Positions 47,630-59,379 of a stretch of 64,000 nt of DNA are shown here, in pieces. Below the pieces are notes generated by a model. It was not told where the DNA came from, did no database searches, and saw only the letters and a program-made list of their open reading frames with translations. Source of the DNA: Tetmemena sp. SeJ-2015. Taxonomy: Eukaryota; Ciliophora; Spirotrichea; Sporadotrichida; Oxytrichidae. The number at the start of each line of letters is the position of its first letter. Positions within the stretch are counted from its first letter, which is position 1. The stretch spans positions 1-64,000 of the forward strand of contig JAJKFJ010020851.1 in NCBI GenBank assembly GCA_027382625.1, in the 5' to 3' direction. Made by a program: the position numbers and the translations under genes.

Positions 47630-50600
47630 CTCAAACAAAAACTGTAGATTTATAAAGTAGCAGCCTAGAATGAGCAAAACCAAGATGGAGTCTCTAAGAG
47701 CTCTTGAGATTAAAGTTCCTTAGAGGCAAGGATTTAAAAATTACTAAATTATTTTAATTATATATTGATTTTAGTTATAAACTAAGACTTTAGGAGAAGG
47801 CAGCCAGTAAGTATGAAGGAAGAGCAGCCTGCTTGAATCGCCAGGCGAGTAGACTCCATCCTCGAACAACATCTCTCAAATTGTCATTCCATCAGGCCAA
47901 AGCAGTTAATCACCCAGCTAATTTTCATAAGAGGATGGCCTGCCACGTTCAAAGACTCTCAATAAGTTTGATGAGACAATCATACACGAGACGAATGAAT
48001 TCAAGGGCGGACCAGCCAAAACAAAGGGTGATCTATTTAAAAACTTCCACACCAAAGCACCCCAGCTCAGAGAAAGTAATACCAGCAAGTTGAGATTCAC
48101 TGGTGCTCGAGGAGGGAACTGAACTAGCGCAACTCATCTTTTTAATCTTAAAATTAAATAACAAGAGGATTTATTTGGCATACTGTATTAAATTTAAAGT
48201 TAAAAACTCGTTAAAGGAAGAAAAGAAAGTTAGCAATTAGAGTTTGAAGAAATCTTAAAAGATTTAGCTATCACTCTACTCATTATGGACTGCTGTCTAA
48301 GCCTTGCCACAGGCATTCAGCAGCCCCTCACTTAAACATTCGAGAGTAATTCCTAAAACTGAAGTTTAAAGGAGACTACTAGAATTTTAAATTATAGATA
48401 TTTAAATAGCTCGAATATATTAAATATAAGTTCATTAATTACGCTCTCTATTTAATCAGTAAGACTCTGATGAGGAAGCAGCTGAACATTGTAAACTCCT
48501 TTCAGCCATCTTGGCCAAGTTAAAACAACTCCCAGCACTTTTGAAATCTCAAGTGCTTTTAAACTCACTGCTGCGTCTCCAGAGCTGACTGAGCTTCTTT
48601 TAAAGTATGGTTCTGAAACTTGGCCATTTAGGAGTCTTCTCACTCTAGCATAGCTAATTGGAGTTCCAGATTAGGGAGATAGTTTAAATTATAACTTTAG
48701 AGGGAAAAGTAATGAAGAAGAGAGGCATGCACAGAAGGAAGAAAGCGACTTTCCTGATTTAAAGAATTTTCACCTACAGGAATTAATGTCCCACTTCAAA
48801 TTCCTTAGTCACTTATTACACTTGAGATGAGTGCCTAGAGATATAAATATAGCCCTGCCCCTTCAAGATGTATAGTTATATTAATTGAACTACAAAAATG
48901 AAAATGCTTGTATCTGATTTGCCTTGTACTTAAGAAGCCTTTGAAACTATACTGCCTTGGCTATCAAATCGAAGTCCTAACTAACTCAGGCGTCAAGAGA
49001 ATTAAGAAATAAAACTTGTTCCTTGATTTGAAGTTCAAATTCCTTATTCTAAGCTATAAATAGGTAATTTTTATGTTGATCAACAGCCACTTTGCGTATT
49101 TCTTATAATTAATACTTGCAAACTAAACATAAGAGGTATCGGAAACATATCGGCTTTTAAAATTGAAGAAGCAATCTTTAATTCCAATCTAGCAAGGTTT
49201 CATCAGCTCCACTCTGATGAGAAAAAGATTTCTATCTCTCCAAGTGTTGGGGAAGTCATGAATGTCAGCAAATTCAAATTACAATTGATACCAGGTCAAT
49301 AAACTAGCATTTAGGGGTAGAAATTTTATTCTGGCAAGAATGAATCGAAGAGCCAAGTACTTTGAGTACATCTATACTAGTCTTAACTTTTGGAAGGAAT
49401 AAACTCTAATATTCTTCAAGGCCCTTTAAATTACCTATCTCCGACTGGTGGCAGTCCAGTCACTTTATCAGCCTATCTTTACACAATATATCATTATAAA
49501 ATACTATATTGCTATAATTGATTATAAAAAGTGAGTTTAAGTTTAATAACTCACAGCCAGCTATAGCTATTAGTTTATAGCCTTTTGAGACAAGCCTAGA
49601 GCTTTGAGACAGCTCGAGAAGTAGGACAATCTCGGTCTCTGAGGTGAGGAAATACTTTTAAAGTTCCTTGTAGGTGGAGAACTTGGAGGGCAGTCACTGA
49701 AGTTTAAAGGCGAGAGGAGGTTTAAACCAAGAGAGCTCAAAAGAAAAAGACCTAGCCTTTACAATATATTCAGCTCAGAGCAAACATTAAGGATGGTTAT
49801 ATTTTTAAAGGCAAGAATTTCTATAAAAATGGAAAAGAAAGAAGCCAAGATACTTTGAGAAAAGCTTCTTTTCATTTCCATTTTATCATGCTAGCATTAT
49901 CAATTGATAGGCAGCCAGTTCTAATTGTTGATCTCTCCATCCTTTTTTAAAATTAAGTCTAATTTATTATTTGCATAAGGAGCAAATCATCATTCTACAA
50001 AATAAGAGAATGCCTAGTCTGAAGAACTTGAGCAACATGCATCATCAATGCTGCCTCTTTGGCCAGCATTTTAAATTTAGCATGCTGGTTTGATCATGAG
50101 TTAGTACTCAACCTTGAGTTAGAGAAGTGAATCCAAATCAATAATGACTCTTCTCAAGTGAACGTGACTGCAAATATTTAATTAAGATATTGATAATTTC
50201 TCTTTAAAGTTAATAAAGCTGGTTGATCGAACAGAGCTCAACTTAATTGGAATGTTTTTAATCCTAGCAAACTCCACGTCTATTTTAATTGAGTCCTAAT
50301 TTTTAAGCTCAACTCAGAACTTATAAGGAATTTATGGTTTTTGATTTCGATATTTATTTTTTGAAATATTTTCAGCACCTAGAGTTATAGATGAACCTAT
50401 GCTTTGAATTCGAAAGTTTCTTATATTTTAAGTAGCTGGAAGCTTATTAGCTATAAGTTGCAAATAAGTATATTTTATTGACACACAGCAGATTAAAGAA
50501 TTAATTTTGAGTATGTTCACTATACTCACCAATTGAGGAAAGAAAAGTAAGAAAGAATTAAATGCTTGAAGGCTCCGAGCATTATCATCTATCTAGTGTT

Positions 50601-53300
50601 GTCGAGTGCTTTATCAAGAGATGCCTCGTCTGCTCTGAAGTTTGCGGTGCCTAACTCTCTAGGCCTATCGAGATCCAGATAGATCATGCAATTTCAATCG
50701 TCAAGTTAGAACCAAGTAGTATAATATACACCCTCTCATTTCTGTTTATCCTCAGTATTTTAATATTAACTTATAAATTAGCTAAGGAAATAGAAAATTA
50801 TCTTGAATTCATAAGATGTGATGCGCTCTCATATATAAAGCAGGCTTCCTCCTCATCTAATTTAAGGATAGACTCAACATCGAAGTCCAAAAATACTTAT
50901 TTGAAGACGTGTGCTTCAAATAACTGGAAGCAAAGCTTTATTTTTATGATGTAATTTCAAAGTCAACTTTCAAATACCACCTCTAAACCAAATAACTAAC
51001 AAACTCTAAATTAATTCAATTAAATAAAAGATAAGATAAGACTATTAAAATCCATTAAGGCTGTAGGAAAGTAGCATACTGTTGATAGCAAGCACATATC
51101 AATTCTAATCTCAGCAGCTTATAAATGAGAGAGCAATTTAAGTTTCAGGACTATGAGCTGTACTTGAAGAGCTTCATCAAGCTGCTTGTTTGCTTAAGAA
51201 TAATGCCACCAATATCATTATTATTTTCTTAAAAGCTAGATGTTTGAAACTTAATTTTAATTCATACTTTTCAATTAAGATTACTGAACTACTTATTTAC
51301 CAGCTTAAACTGGACTTTAAGTAGAGTGAAGTTGAGCAGATGAAGAGGGTAAGAACTCAATTAAAGTAATTGCTTGATTAAAATCTAACTAACGGGTGGT
51401 TGTAGCTTGGTTGAAGTTGAGGCTGAGACACCCTTCCATTTGCTGCTTGTTGAATGGCATTTCATAAATTAAAAATGAGTTTGTTCTTTAATCATCTTCA
51501 TAGCACACCTCAGAGACTAGATGTGTGCAAGCTATCACTTTCTAATTATACTCTCTAGATAGACTTGAATTGCTTGTAACTCGGGACTGAGTGCTCAAAG
51601 TTGCGAGAATATCAAACTTTAGAATTCTGTGTTGCATCGAATGGTGCAGGACAATTATAAAATGCTTCAACATTTAACATCTAAATTTAAATATTTTCAA
51701 ATATAAAACATAAATCTATATTATAAAATATATACTCAGTTGTAATAGAAGGATTTTAAATATTTTTGAAGGCAATTCAATTTGCATTGAAACTGTGATG
51801 AGGAAATGGGAGATGTGAGAAGCACAGAGAGATAAAGAAACCTATTGCCTTTTGGGGTCTACAAAGCTAGTCTAGCTGATAATGGACTAATTTTAGAGGC
51901 AAGCTTCAAACATGTCAAGCAGTCACTCCTTCTCTTTTGAGTAGCCTGATATGCGGAGAATAAACACTTAAACCTCGAGCATTAAAATAAATTGTATTTA
52001 AAGATAAATGGGAAGGGTTAGAGGTGAAAGCTAAATAAAAAGCAGCTAATAAACTTCTGAAAAAGGTAGGGAGTGATTTCAAGTGCAAACCTTTATATGA
52101 ATGAACCCACTTACTTTCCTAAAAATGCAATTTTCTATGTTACTCAATTTTAAAGAATGGGGAACTACTTATGTCTCAAGTGCAGCTTGAGGTTTTTTAA
52201 TAGAAATGGAAAAAATTAAAAAAGATTAGAAGTTATAAAATAGCAAGCAACTAGCAGGAAAGAAAGTACCAATTAGCTTATTTTGTTTCAAAATATTAAA
52301 GAGGAATATAGAAGTAATGCTTTACTTAAATTCATAGTTAAATAATACTTGCATTACTGAATTACGAAGTACAGTTTAAATGAAGATAGTTCTTAAATTA
52401 CCATCTGCAATTAAAAATATTTGGCATTTGCTTATTTTTTTTTTCCTCTAAAAAAAAATTACTTGCAAGGAGAAAAGATTTGCAAGCTAGAAAGACCCTC
52501 TTCAGCTATTTAAAATGATAGTCACAGCTATATAATTCAGAAAGCTCACAAGTATTCATTATAGTCCCAAGTCAATACTTATTTGTACTACTTATGAAAT
52601 CAATTTTCTATAAATGCATGAGTTAAGTAAGTGCGGTAATAATCTATTTGGAAAATTAGAATGATTATCAACATATAGTTATGCTTGCTAACTAGGAATC
52701 AAATATCTGTCTTAACTAAATCCAATTTGCATAAATTATTGAGGAGGCTATCTTAATAAAATATTTATTTTAAATTTTGTAAGCTCGCTTAAAATATTTT
52801 CACTTTCTGTCAGAACTGCAAATTAAAATAGACAACTAGAATTTTAATATTAGGACATTTCATAAATGCCTATAAGACCAATATGCTCTAGTTCTAAGAA
52901 TAAAAGGAGCTCTCGATTTAATAAGATGATTGAGATTGAATTTTGCTAGAAATAAGTAGCTTTTAATCTTTACTATCAAACGAATGATTGATAAATTCAG
53001 ATGAAGCCCATGTTATATTTTTATAGAGAAATATCGAGCACTATTATAGTAACTTCCTTTATATTAAATAAGTAATTCTACCTTTGAAAATAAATTAAGA
53101 GCAGCTAAGAAGATCTCGCAAGCATAAATTCCGAGATTTTTATTCTTCTTTATCCTCAACCATCGGCAGTAGCTAGCCTCGCCATTATATTCCAGACACA
53201 AACCTTATCCATAACTTAGAGAGTAGGTTTCCACAACCAAAGACTAAAGCTATTAAATTTAGGAAGCCCTTTAGATTAAGAGTTTGACAGTCTATCAGCT
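47630..53300. other. Long unresolved stretch with coding-like pieces
   Basis: Several blocks are open on the plus strand but in competing frames: 47820-48110, 48450-48660, 49560-50380 (two different frames each coherent for about 800 nt, one Leu/Phe-rich and LRR-like in rhythm) and 51120-51260. The blocks are separated by AT-rich DNA, and 51650-53100 is almost entirely AT-rich with no gene evidence. No homology anchor was found, so no gene call is made. A G/C-poor, repeat-free spacer is the default reading for 52000-53100. Confidence 0.35.
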
Positions 53301-53329
53301 ACGATCAACAGCTTTCAGCTATATTTTTT

Positions 53330-54210
53330 CGCTTCAGTTCACTCAATTCAGATGTGGATCCATTGCTCACTTATCCTAAAATAGCATGAATTCTGGGTCT
53401 GCGCGTTGGAGCAGTTTAAATGATTATACACAGATGGTGTCGCAATAGATTTTAGGTTATCATTAAGCCCAGAGCAAATCGAAAACCCCTTTTGCCTAGC
53501 GAAGTCGAGCGTCTAATAACTTCTATTAAAGTGTAAAGGAAACTGCACACTTGACCCTTGAATTGAGATGCCATTATCTAAATTACAACTACAATATCCC
53601 CTCCTCTCAACTTTTGGCCTTAGGAAGGTTTACCTCAGTAACGGTGTAACTTACAGAGCAGCAGGCTATCACTTATCGCAGAAGTGAAGAAAAAGAACAG
53701 GAGGCACAGACAAGACAACAAAAATGTTAAAATCAACTTGCTCGTTGGATATTTAAGGGACGCCACATCATGTATCATGATGAGACCACATTCAATTAGT
53801 GGCACTCCAAAACGATGCTGGCTCAAGGAGCGAATGAGAGTTTAGATCCCTGCAACTCGAGGCAAATCCATTACAATGATCCTTGTGGACTTCTTCTCTC
53901 CAAGCTTATCTCAGGCAGCAACAATTTGGAAAATTTTCAGGCCTATATGATAGAGCTCTCACCATCTCTCACACCTGGCAACATAGTTATCATGGTCTCC
54001 CTCCAAAAGAGCATCAAGATCCGTAAATGTATTCCCTTTGGCTACGAGATCCAGTTCTTTCCACCGTACAGCTGCACCTTCAATCCAATTGAACGACACT
54101 GAACTGTCTTTAAGCAGGAATAGCGCCAACAACACATCTAAGCATTTGTGAAAGCTAAAAATCCAACCCCTACTGAACATATACAAAGAGCTATTATAAA
54201 TTAAATTTAA
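53330..54210 (+). pseudogene. Tc1/mariner/IS630-type transposase relic
   Basis: The N-terminal part in one frame has a helix-turn-helix-like segment (PKIAWILGLRVGAVQMIIHR) and a basic linker (KPRANRKPLLPSEVERLI). After a one-base frame change somewhere in 53530-53600 the catalytic domain follows. It has IMYHDETTFNQW with the first catalytic Asp, then GNIVIMVSLQKS, where the second Asp is replaced by Val, then FFPPYSCTFNPIERHW with the final Glu, 32 residues after the lost Asp. The Trp after NPIERH is encoded by TGA. Such enzymes cut and paste DNA at TA targets. The lost catalytic Asp and frame change mark it as inactive. No terminal inverted repeats were found within a few hundred bases. Confidence 0.8.
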
Positions 54211-54229
54211 GTAAATTAAGTTAATTGCA

Positions 54230-54720
54230 CGATCTCACTTTAGCACACAGATCTCCTCTTTACGAGGCCACTCAGTCTGAATACAAGTCAGATTAGCTGT
54301 CCGTTGATAGGTGTTCTCTGCTTAGTTCTGTGAGCGCTGGCAAGAGTATGAAAAATAGCTGTACTAGATCTCTAACTAGCAATGCTTCTGCTCTGCTTTC
54401 TCTGTTCCATAGCCTGGTTCTCAATTTCAATATGCTTTTCCAAACGACCTCTCTACTCCTTGAGTCTCATGTATTTAAGAGTCTGCTTGCCTTTACTGAT
54501 GCATCTTAGCCTTGTTACTTTTGATTTTGCTAATGATACAGGAAGTCCTTCCATGAATGAAGGCGCTAACTCTACAGTTCTATACATACTATCTTTCCCA
54601 ATTCTACGAAGTGCCACATAATCCTTTGAGAAAATTTCGTCACGAATAAGTTGAGATCATGCAAAGTAGCCATTTTTGTCTGGCAAGTGAGACTTGTCCA
54701 TCCCAATGGACTTTCCCATC
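54230..54720 (-). CDS. Hypothetical basic, helical protein
   Basis: Minus-strand frame from ATG (first base 54720): MGKSIGMDKSHLPDKNGYFA, then a TGA read as Trp, RDEIFSKDYVALRRIGKDSM, and a charged helix (KEQRGRLEKHIEIENQAMEQ) typical of coiled coils. It continues to about 54230, meeting the 3' end of the transposase relic tail to tail. Two alternative frames are readable, but this one has the best charge pattern. Function unknown. Confidence 0.45.
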
Positions 54721-55856
54721 TTTTCGAACTAGGATACCGAATTTAGGAGGTCTCGGACATGGCAGCAGTCTAATATCTTTAAAGTGTGGGCACCATAAAT
54801 TTCCATTAAACACACTCTTAATTAGTCCCCGGTAATTATTTTTTATTTGAAAGCAGCATTGAGTTTATGCACTTGGCAAGCTGGTCAACAGTCTATTTTG
54901 AATCCACTATTCATTGTAGAAGAATTATAACTTAATTAATAATGAGTTCTCTGAGATCTTAATCAAGTTATTTTACTTCCACAATTAATTTCGATACTTC
55001 TCTAAAAGCAGGTAGGCATTTGTGAGTTCTTGCGATTGTATTCGTAGCTACTTGTTGCAGCAGCAGTAGTAAATACTTCACTTCTTAAGTATTAGATATT
55101 TCCCATGCAATTTATGATTAGTAAAGTAGAGTCTCTTGTAAGCATATCTTTTGAAAATCCTTCAACCATGTGAAGTGTATACTTACTCCCTGGATTCCAG
55201 AAGTGCTGTTTTTATGAAGCATAGAATCCATCATTGAAGTGGAAGAGTTTATTATTTAAAAGGCATATAGCCTGCTTTGTAGCCTAAATAATACATTTTA
55301 AAGATAAAGGTTAGTGCATGCCTAGTAAAGAGTGTAAGTCAAGGCTTAAGTCATTTAAGAATAGGAGTGCTTAAAGGGAAGAGATTAAACTTTAGCAAGA
55401 ATCCTTTATTGCTCTTCAGATTTTAAGCAGCCTAACTCCCTATTTTCTTTCTTCAATGTAAAAGTAAGCTTGAGAACATCAGTTTAGCAGACTTTTCCGA
55501 ATAGAATTTATGCAGAAATGTATGACAATGAATGACAATGTTGCAATACTAAAGAGTCTTAAAGTGTCTGCCCTAATAACTACAATTGAAAGTAAAACTT
55601 CTCCATCCTGTTAATTCTTTGGAATAAGCTAGAGAACAATATACTAGATAAATTTACAAATGCATTCCCTCCCTGGATGGCATTATTGTACAGCGCTGGA
55701 CTATCTACCATTCTTATTAAAAGGTAACTCAGCAAAAAACAACAGAGGGAAGAGCCTATCAAAACTTAATAAGATTCATTAAATAATCAATTTTAATTTT
55801 AAATTTGCAGTAGCCAATCGTACCAAGACCACAGAAATAGAGAAGTTAGCTCAAAT
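54721..55856. other. Stretch without a supported gene
   Basis: Mixed AT-rich DNA. Small standard frames on both strands (for example 55580-55762 minus) have no distinctive content. The minus-strand gene starting at 54720 could have an upstream exon here. Confidence 0.35.
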
Positions 55857-56390
55857 ATGTCTATCTCAGATGCACAAACTAAAAGGTTAGTGCTGATTGG
55901 GTATGGCAGAGTAGGAAAGACTAACTTTGTGAAACTTATCCGGAGAGCTTTCTAAGAGTGTGCTGCTGCTATTGGAGCAGAGTTAGATTTACTTTCCTTT
56001 CACTCCAACCACAGTCAAGCTAATTATAGAGCTTGGGATTCAGCTAGACAAGAAAAGTTTGGAGGACTCGGATATGCCGACTATTATAAGTCAGTCTGTG
56101 CTATTACTATGTAGGAAATTACTCCACTAGAATTATTTTCAAGAATGTTCCTAGTTAGTGCGGAGACTAAGATTTATTTATCTATCTTAATATTATTCCA
56201 TTGTATCTTTGCGGTAGCGAAAGAGAATAAAAATCAAACCAATACATATGCGAGATAGGAAGTTTCTTATGAAAAGGCGGGAGTAGCTAAAACTTTGATA
56301 AGCCATTCCCCTACTCAACACAAAGGCTTTTAAATCTGCCAAATCTCTTCTTAGTTGCTAACTCTTAATTATATTAGAGAATATAATAAA
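55857..56390 (+). pseudogene. Degenerate Ran-type small GTPase
   Basis: ATG 55857 opens a frame with LVLIGYGRVGKTNFVKLIRR (P-loop with G-x4-G-K-T kept, residues 15-22), FHSN, and then WDSARQEKFGGL, which is the W-D-T-A-G-Q-E-K-F-G-G-L switch II signature of Ran with A-G changed to A-R. The distance from the P-loop Lys to the switch Gln (44 residues) is within one residue of Ran's. The homology then moves by one base (LHQNYFQECSQLVRR, about 56116-56175) and again by one base (NIIPLYLCGSERE, SSQNFDKPF, about 56189-56370). The N-K-x-D guanine motif has become S-E-R-E and the S-A-K motif is lost. Ran drives nuclear transport; this copy cannot bind nucleotide normally and is best read as a pseudogene. 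Confidence 0.75.
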
Positions 56391-57580
56391 AATTGTGAGT
56401 TGTAGTAATTGATCTAGTATCTATCAAACTTGAAAAGTGATGGATATTAAATGACATGTTTAAATAGTTAATGATTTACTTTTTAATGAAGTGGAGAAAA
56501 GATATGCAAATCTTCTTCAAGACCCTCACATTAGACTTCTCTTGTTTAAAATTTTTGTTGTTGCTGATATTTGCTTACTAGTTGAAGTAGTTAAGGGTGG
56601 ATGCTTTTAAGATAGTTGTTTAAAGTTAGATTTGAGTTTACTATCTCAAATTGCTCAGAAATTGCCAAAAGTGTCCAGAATATCACTATTCTTTAATACT
56701 TCTTACTCTGACTAAACTGGCCAGTGTTAGTTTGGTGAGTTAGTCACTCTCCTTCTCCTTTATCTTAGTATTGGCATTTTAAATTCTATCGTAGTACTTT
56801 CTTGTAAGAGTAGTTTGTGCTGCTAATGTTGCTCTTGCTAGAGCTGTTGAATTCCACATTTAAATAAAGATATATCTCATATAAAAACGTAATATATTAA
56901 ATGACAGACTACAAGTATTTAGACAAATTCTATTTCTAAGAATTATGATAATCTATTTTAAAAAAGATTCTCTAGTAAATTACAGCCGGAGGTAGTTGTT
57001 GATGAAGGAAACTTTAAAAATTTCAATAAAGAATTTGAATAAGATCTTTTATTGATTTATCAATTATTGTAATGCTGAGGACAGTATAATACTTGATTTA
57101 TAATTGGAATTAGGTTAGGTCATTGCTAGGTCAGCAGCAGTATTAGGTTTGAATAATACTTCCTCAATCCTGATCTTATAGTTCCCTAAACTTAAATGAT
57201 ACTTTATACAGTTGTTAATGCCATTTGAATAAGTAAGATTTGTAAGAACTTGTATCTGGTGCTTGGTAGTATTTCGGGCTTAAGTAAAATTAAATTTAAT
57301 GTTACAAATGCAGAACTGAATTTCATAAAAGATCCTACACCAAGTGAAAAGTGTGAATCCTTTCTTTTTAGTAATTTGCAAGCTTTTTGATGAAATAAGT
57401 CGACATTAAATTGAATCCAAAATACTCTACTTCGCTTTCACCCATTATTGCTATTGTTAGATGTCAGAAGAATACTCTTGGAGACACTTATCAATTATAT
57501 ATATATGCATTTTAATATGATTATCGTGTCTTAGCTTTGTCTAAATATTAAAGTTTTCAGGGAGATAGTCAAAAATAAGA
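56391..57580. other. AT-rich stretch, no supported gene
   Basis: AT-rich with scattered short coding-like pieces and no recognised motif. Confidence 0.4.
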
Positions 57581-58420
57581 GTTTAAATTTTTTTTTTTAA
57601 TATTATATTTTTTTTAATAATTAAACTAATTTTTAAATTTTTAAATTGGAATGAAAAAGCCATCCTAATCAACTTTTCATAAATGGAAAAACGTCCCAAT
57701 TTGGGAACCTAGATTGGGCCCGAAGGAATTTTTGGCCCGGGGGGGTTCTAAAATTTCAAGAATTGACGGGGTATTAGAAAAATTTTTTTAAGTTTTAAAA
57801 AACCAAAATTTTGGGTTTTTCTGAAAAAATGTTTTGAGAAAAAAACCCCCAGAAAAAGGGGAACTTTAAAGGGAGGTAATTTGAAATTGGGAGACAATTT
57901 TAGAATGAAATGCAGAGTTTTTTTCAACGAGACACCTAATAACCTTGGCGCCACTAAGCAAGCTTGTCTTAAACCCTTGTGTCCTTAAACTGCCCCCCCC
58001 CTTTTTAAAATTAAAAATCAAAATAATAAAATAGAGTAATTAAGTTAAGGCTTTGCTCTCATCTCTACATTATTTTTGAATTTCCCTTTTACAACACAAT
58101 AAAAAACAATAAAAAATACCTCAGACACTCCTTAAACATACCAAATGAATGAATTTTTCATATTAAATACAGTAGTAACTCTTGTTTAACTATCATCTAC
58201 ATTATAAGTACATCAATCCTTTTTATATCCTTTCCTATTTATTTATAAGATTCATCCACGCCTGTTGGTGAGAGAGTACGGGGGGAAGCTTAATAAATAA
58301 ATTAAGGAGAAAGCATTCACTTTTTATTAAAGTCAAAAAGGGCCATTAATAAACTCAAAGTTCAAAAAAAATGCAAAATTTTCCCTTTTTTTAACCAAAA
58401 TTTTTTTTAACTCATCTTTC
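57580..58420. other. Homopolymer-rich stretch of odd composition
   Basis: Runs of all four bases are unusually common: T and A runs of 7-10, a G run of 7 near 57740, a C run of 9 near 57992, and a G run of 6 near 58280. Neighbouring DNA lacks G and C runs of this kind. No coding frame is believable, including the 68-codon minus-strand one at 57748-57954. It could be eliminated-type germline DNA, a repeat relic or poor-quality consensus. Confidence 0.5.
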
Positions 58421-58432
58421 AGTCAGTCAAAT

Positions 58433-58543
58433 AGTATTGGTAATTAAAGGAGTTTAATAGTAGTAAAGGTTTAGAAGAGTATTGGTTAATGTTTAGGAGA
58501 GTGTTGATGAAGGTTTGGGCTAGTATTGTTAAAGGTCTAGTTA
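58433..58543. repeat. Degenerate tandem repeat, 22-nt unit, about 5 copies
   Basis: Units begin AGTATTG or AGTGTTG and carry a GGTTTAG/GGTTTGG-like core. Three consecutive units start at 58478, 58500 and 58522, each exactly 22 nt, preceded by two less regular ones. Confidence 0.6.
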
Positions 58544-59379
58544 AGATTTGAAGTATTTTAGATGCCTACTTGGTACTTCTTTGAATTCTAAAAACATGCC
58601 CGAATAATTACTAAATACCGGCTGAAACTTTACTAAAATTATTTCAATTTAATTATTTTAAACACTTATAATAGTAAAACGATCCTAGAATATTAAAGAT
58701 ACCAATAGCATTTCAAACTATATTTAATGAAAAGAGAAGAGCGCTGTTTTAGAGATGCAAAGTCTTATTATAGATGAGAATCCAATACAAAATAGAGGTC
58801 TTAGATTTCTTAATTCAAGCTATCATATTCGTTCTTTAAACTTATTAATAATTGAATTTTTATAATTGAGAAAGAAAATGAGATAAATACGAGCTCACAG
58901 TGTGAAATCTAAATGCTCGTTCAAAGAAGTATAAGTGAAACCTATGATGTTAAATTCTAGAAAGATACGATAACTGAAAAGGTAAACCATTTCATTTTAT
59001 ACTAAATTAATTTTATGAATTAGGTTTTACAAGCTTTGAGCAAGGACACATAATGAGTATAGACAGGATAAAGTATAATTAAATGGCTCAATGGGGTTTT
59101 TAGATATTCTAAAATAAAGGAAAGCAAACCAATAAACTGCGGAAATAGTGAAAAAAAATAATACTACAATACACTAAGTCTATGATAAATACTTGTCGCT
59201 TTCTAGAGATTGCACTAAATTTGTATTTTAAAGTAAAATAAATTTGCAAGACGAAAAATTTTTCCCTATATTTATAAGATACTTCTTAAAAGCTATCAAT
59301 GGGTCTTTTCATTTTTTGAGAAAAGTCCTTTGGATTGGTTTTATTTCTTACTTAGCTAGTAATAGATTTGGAATAATAA

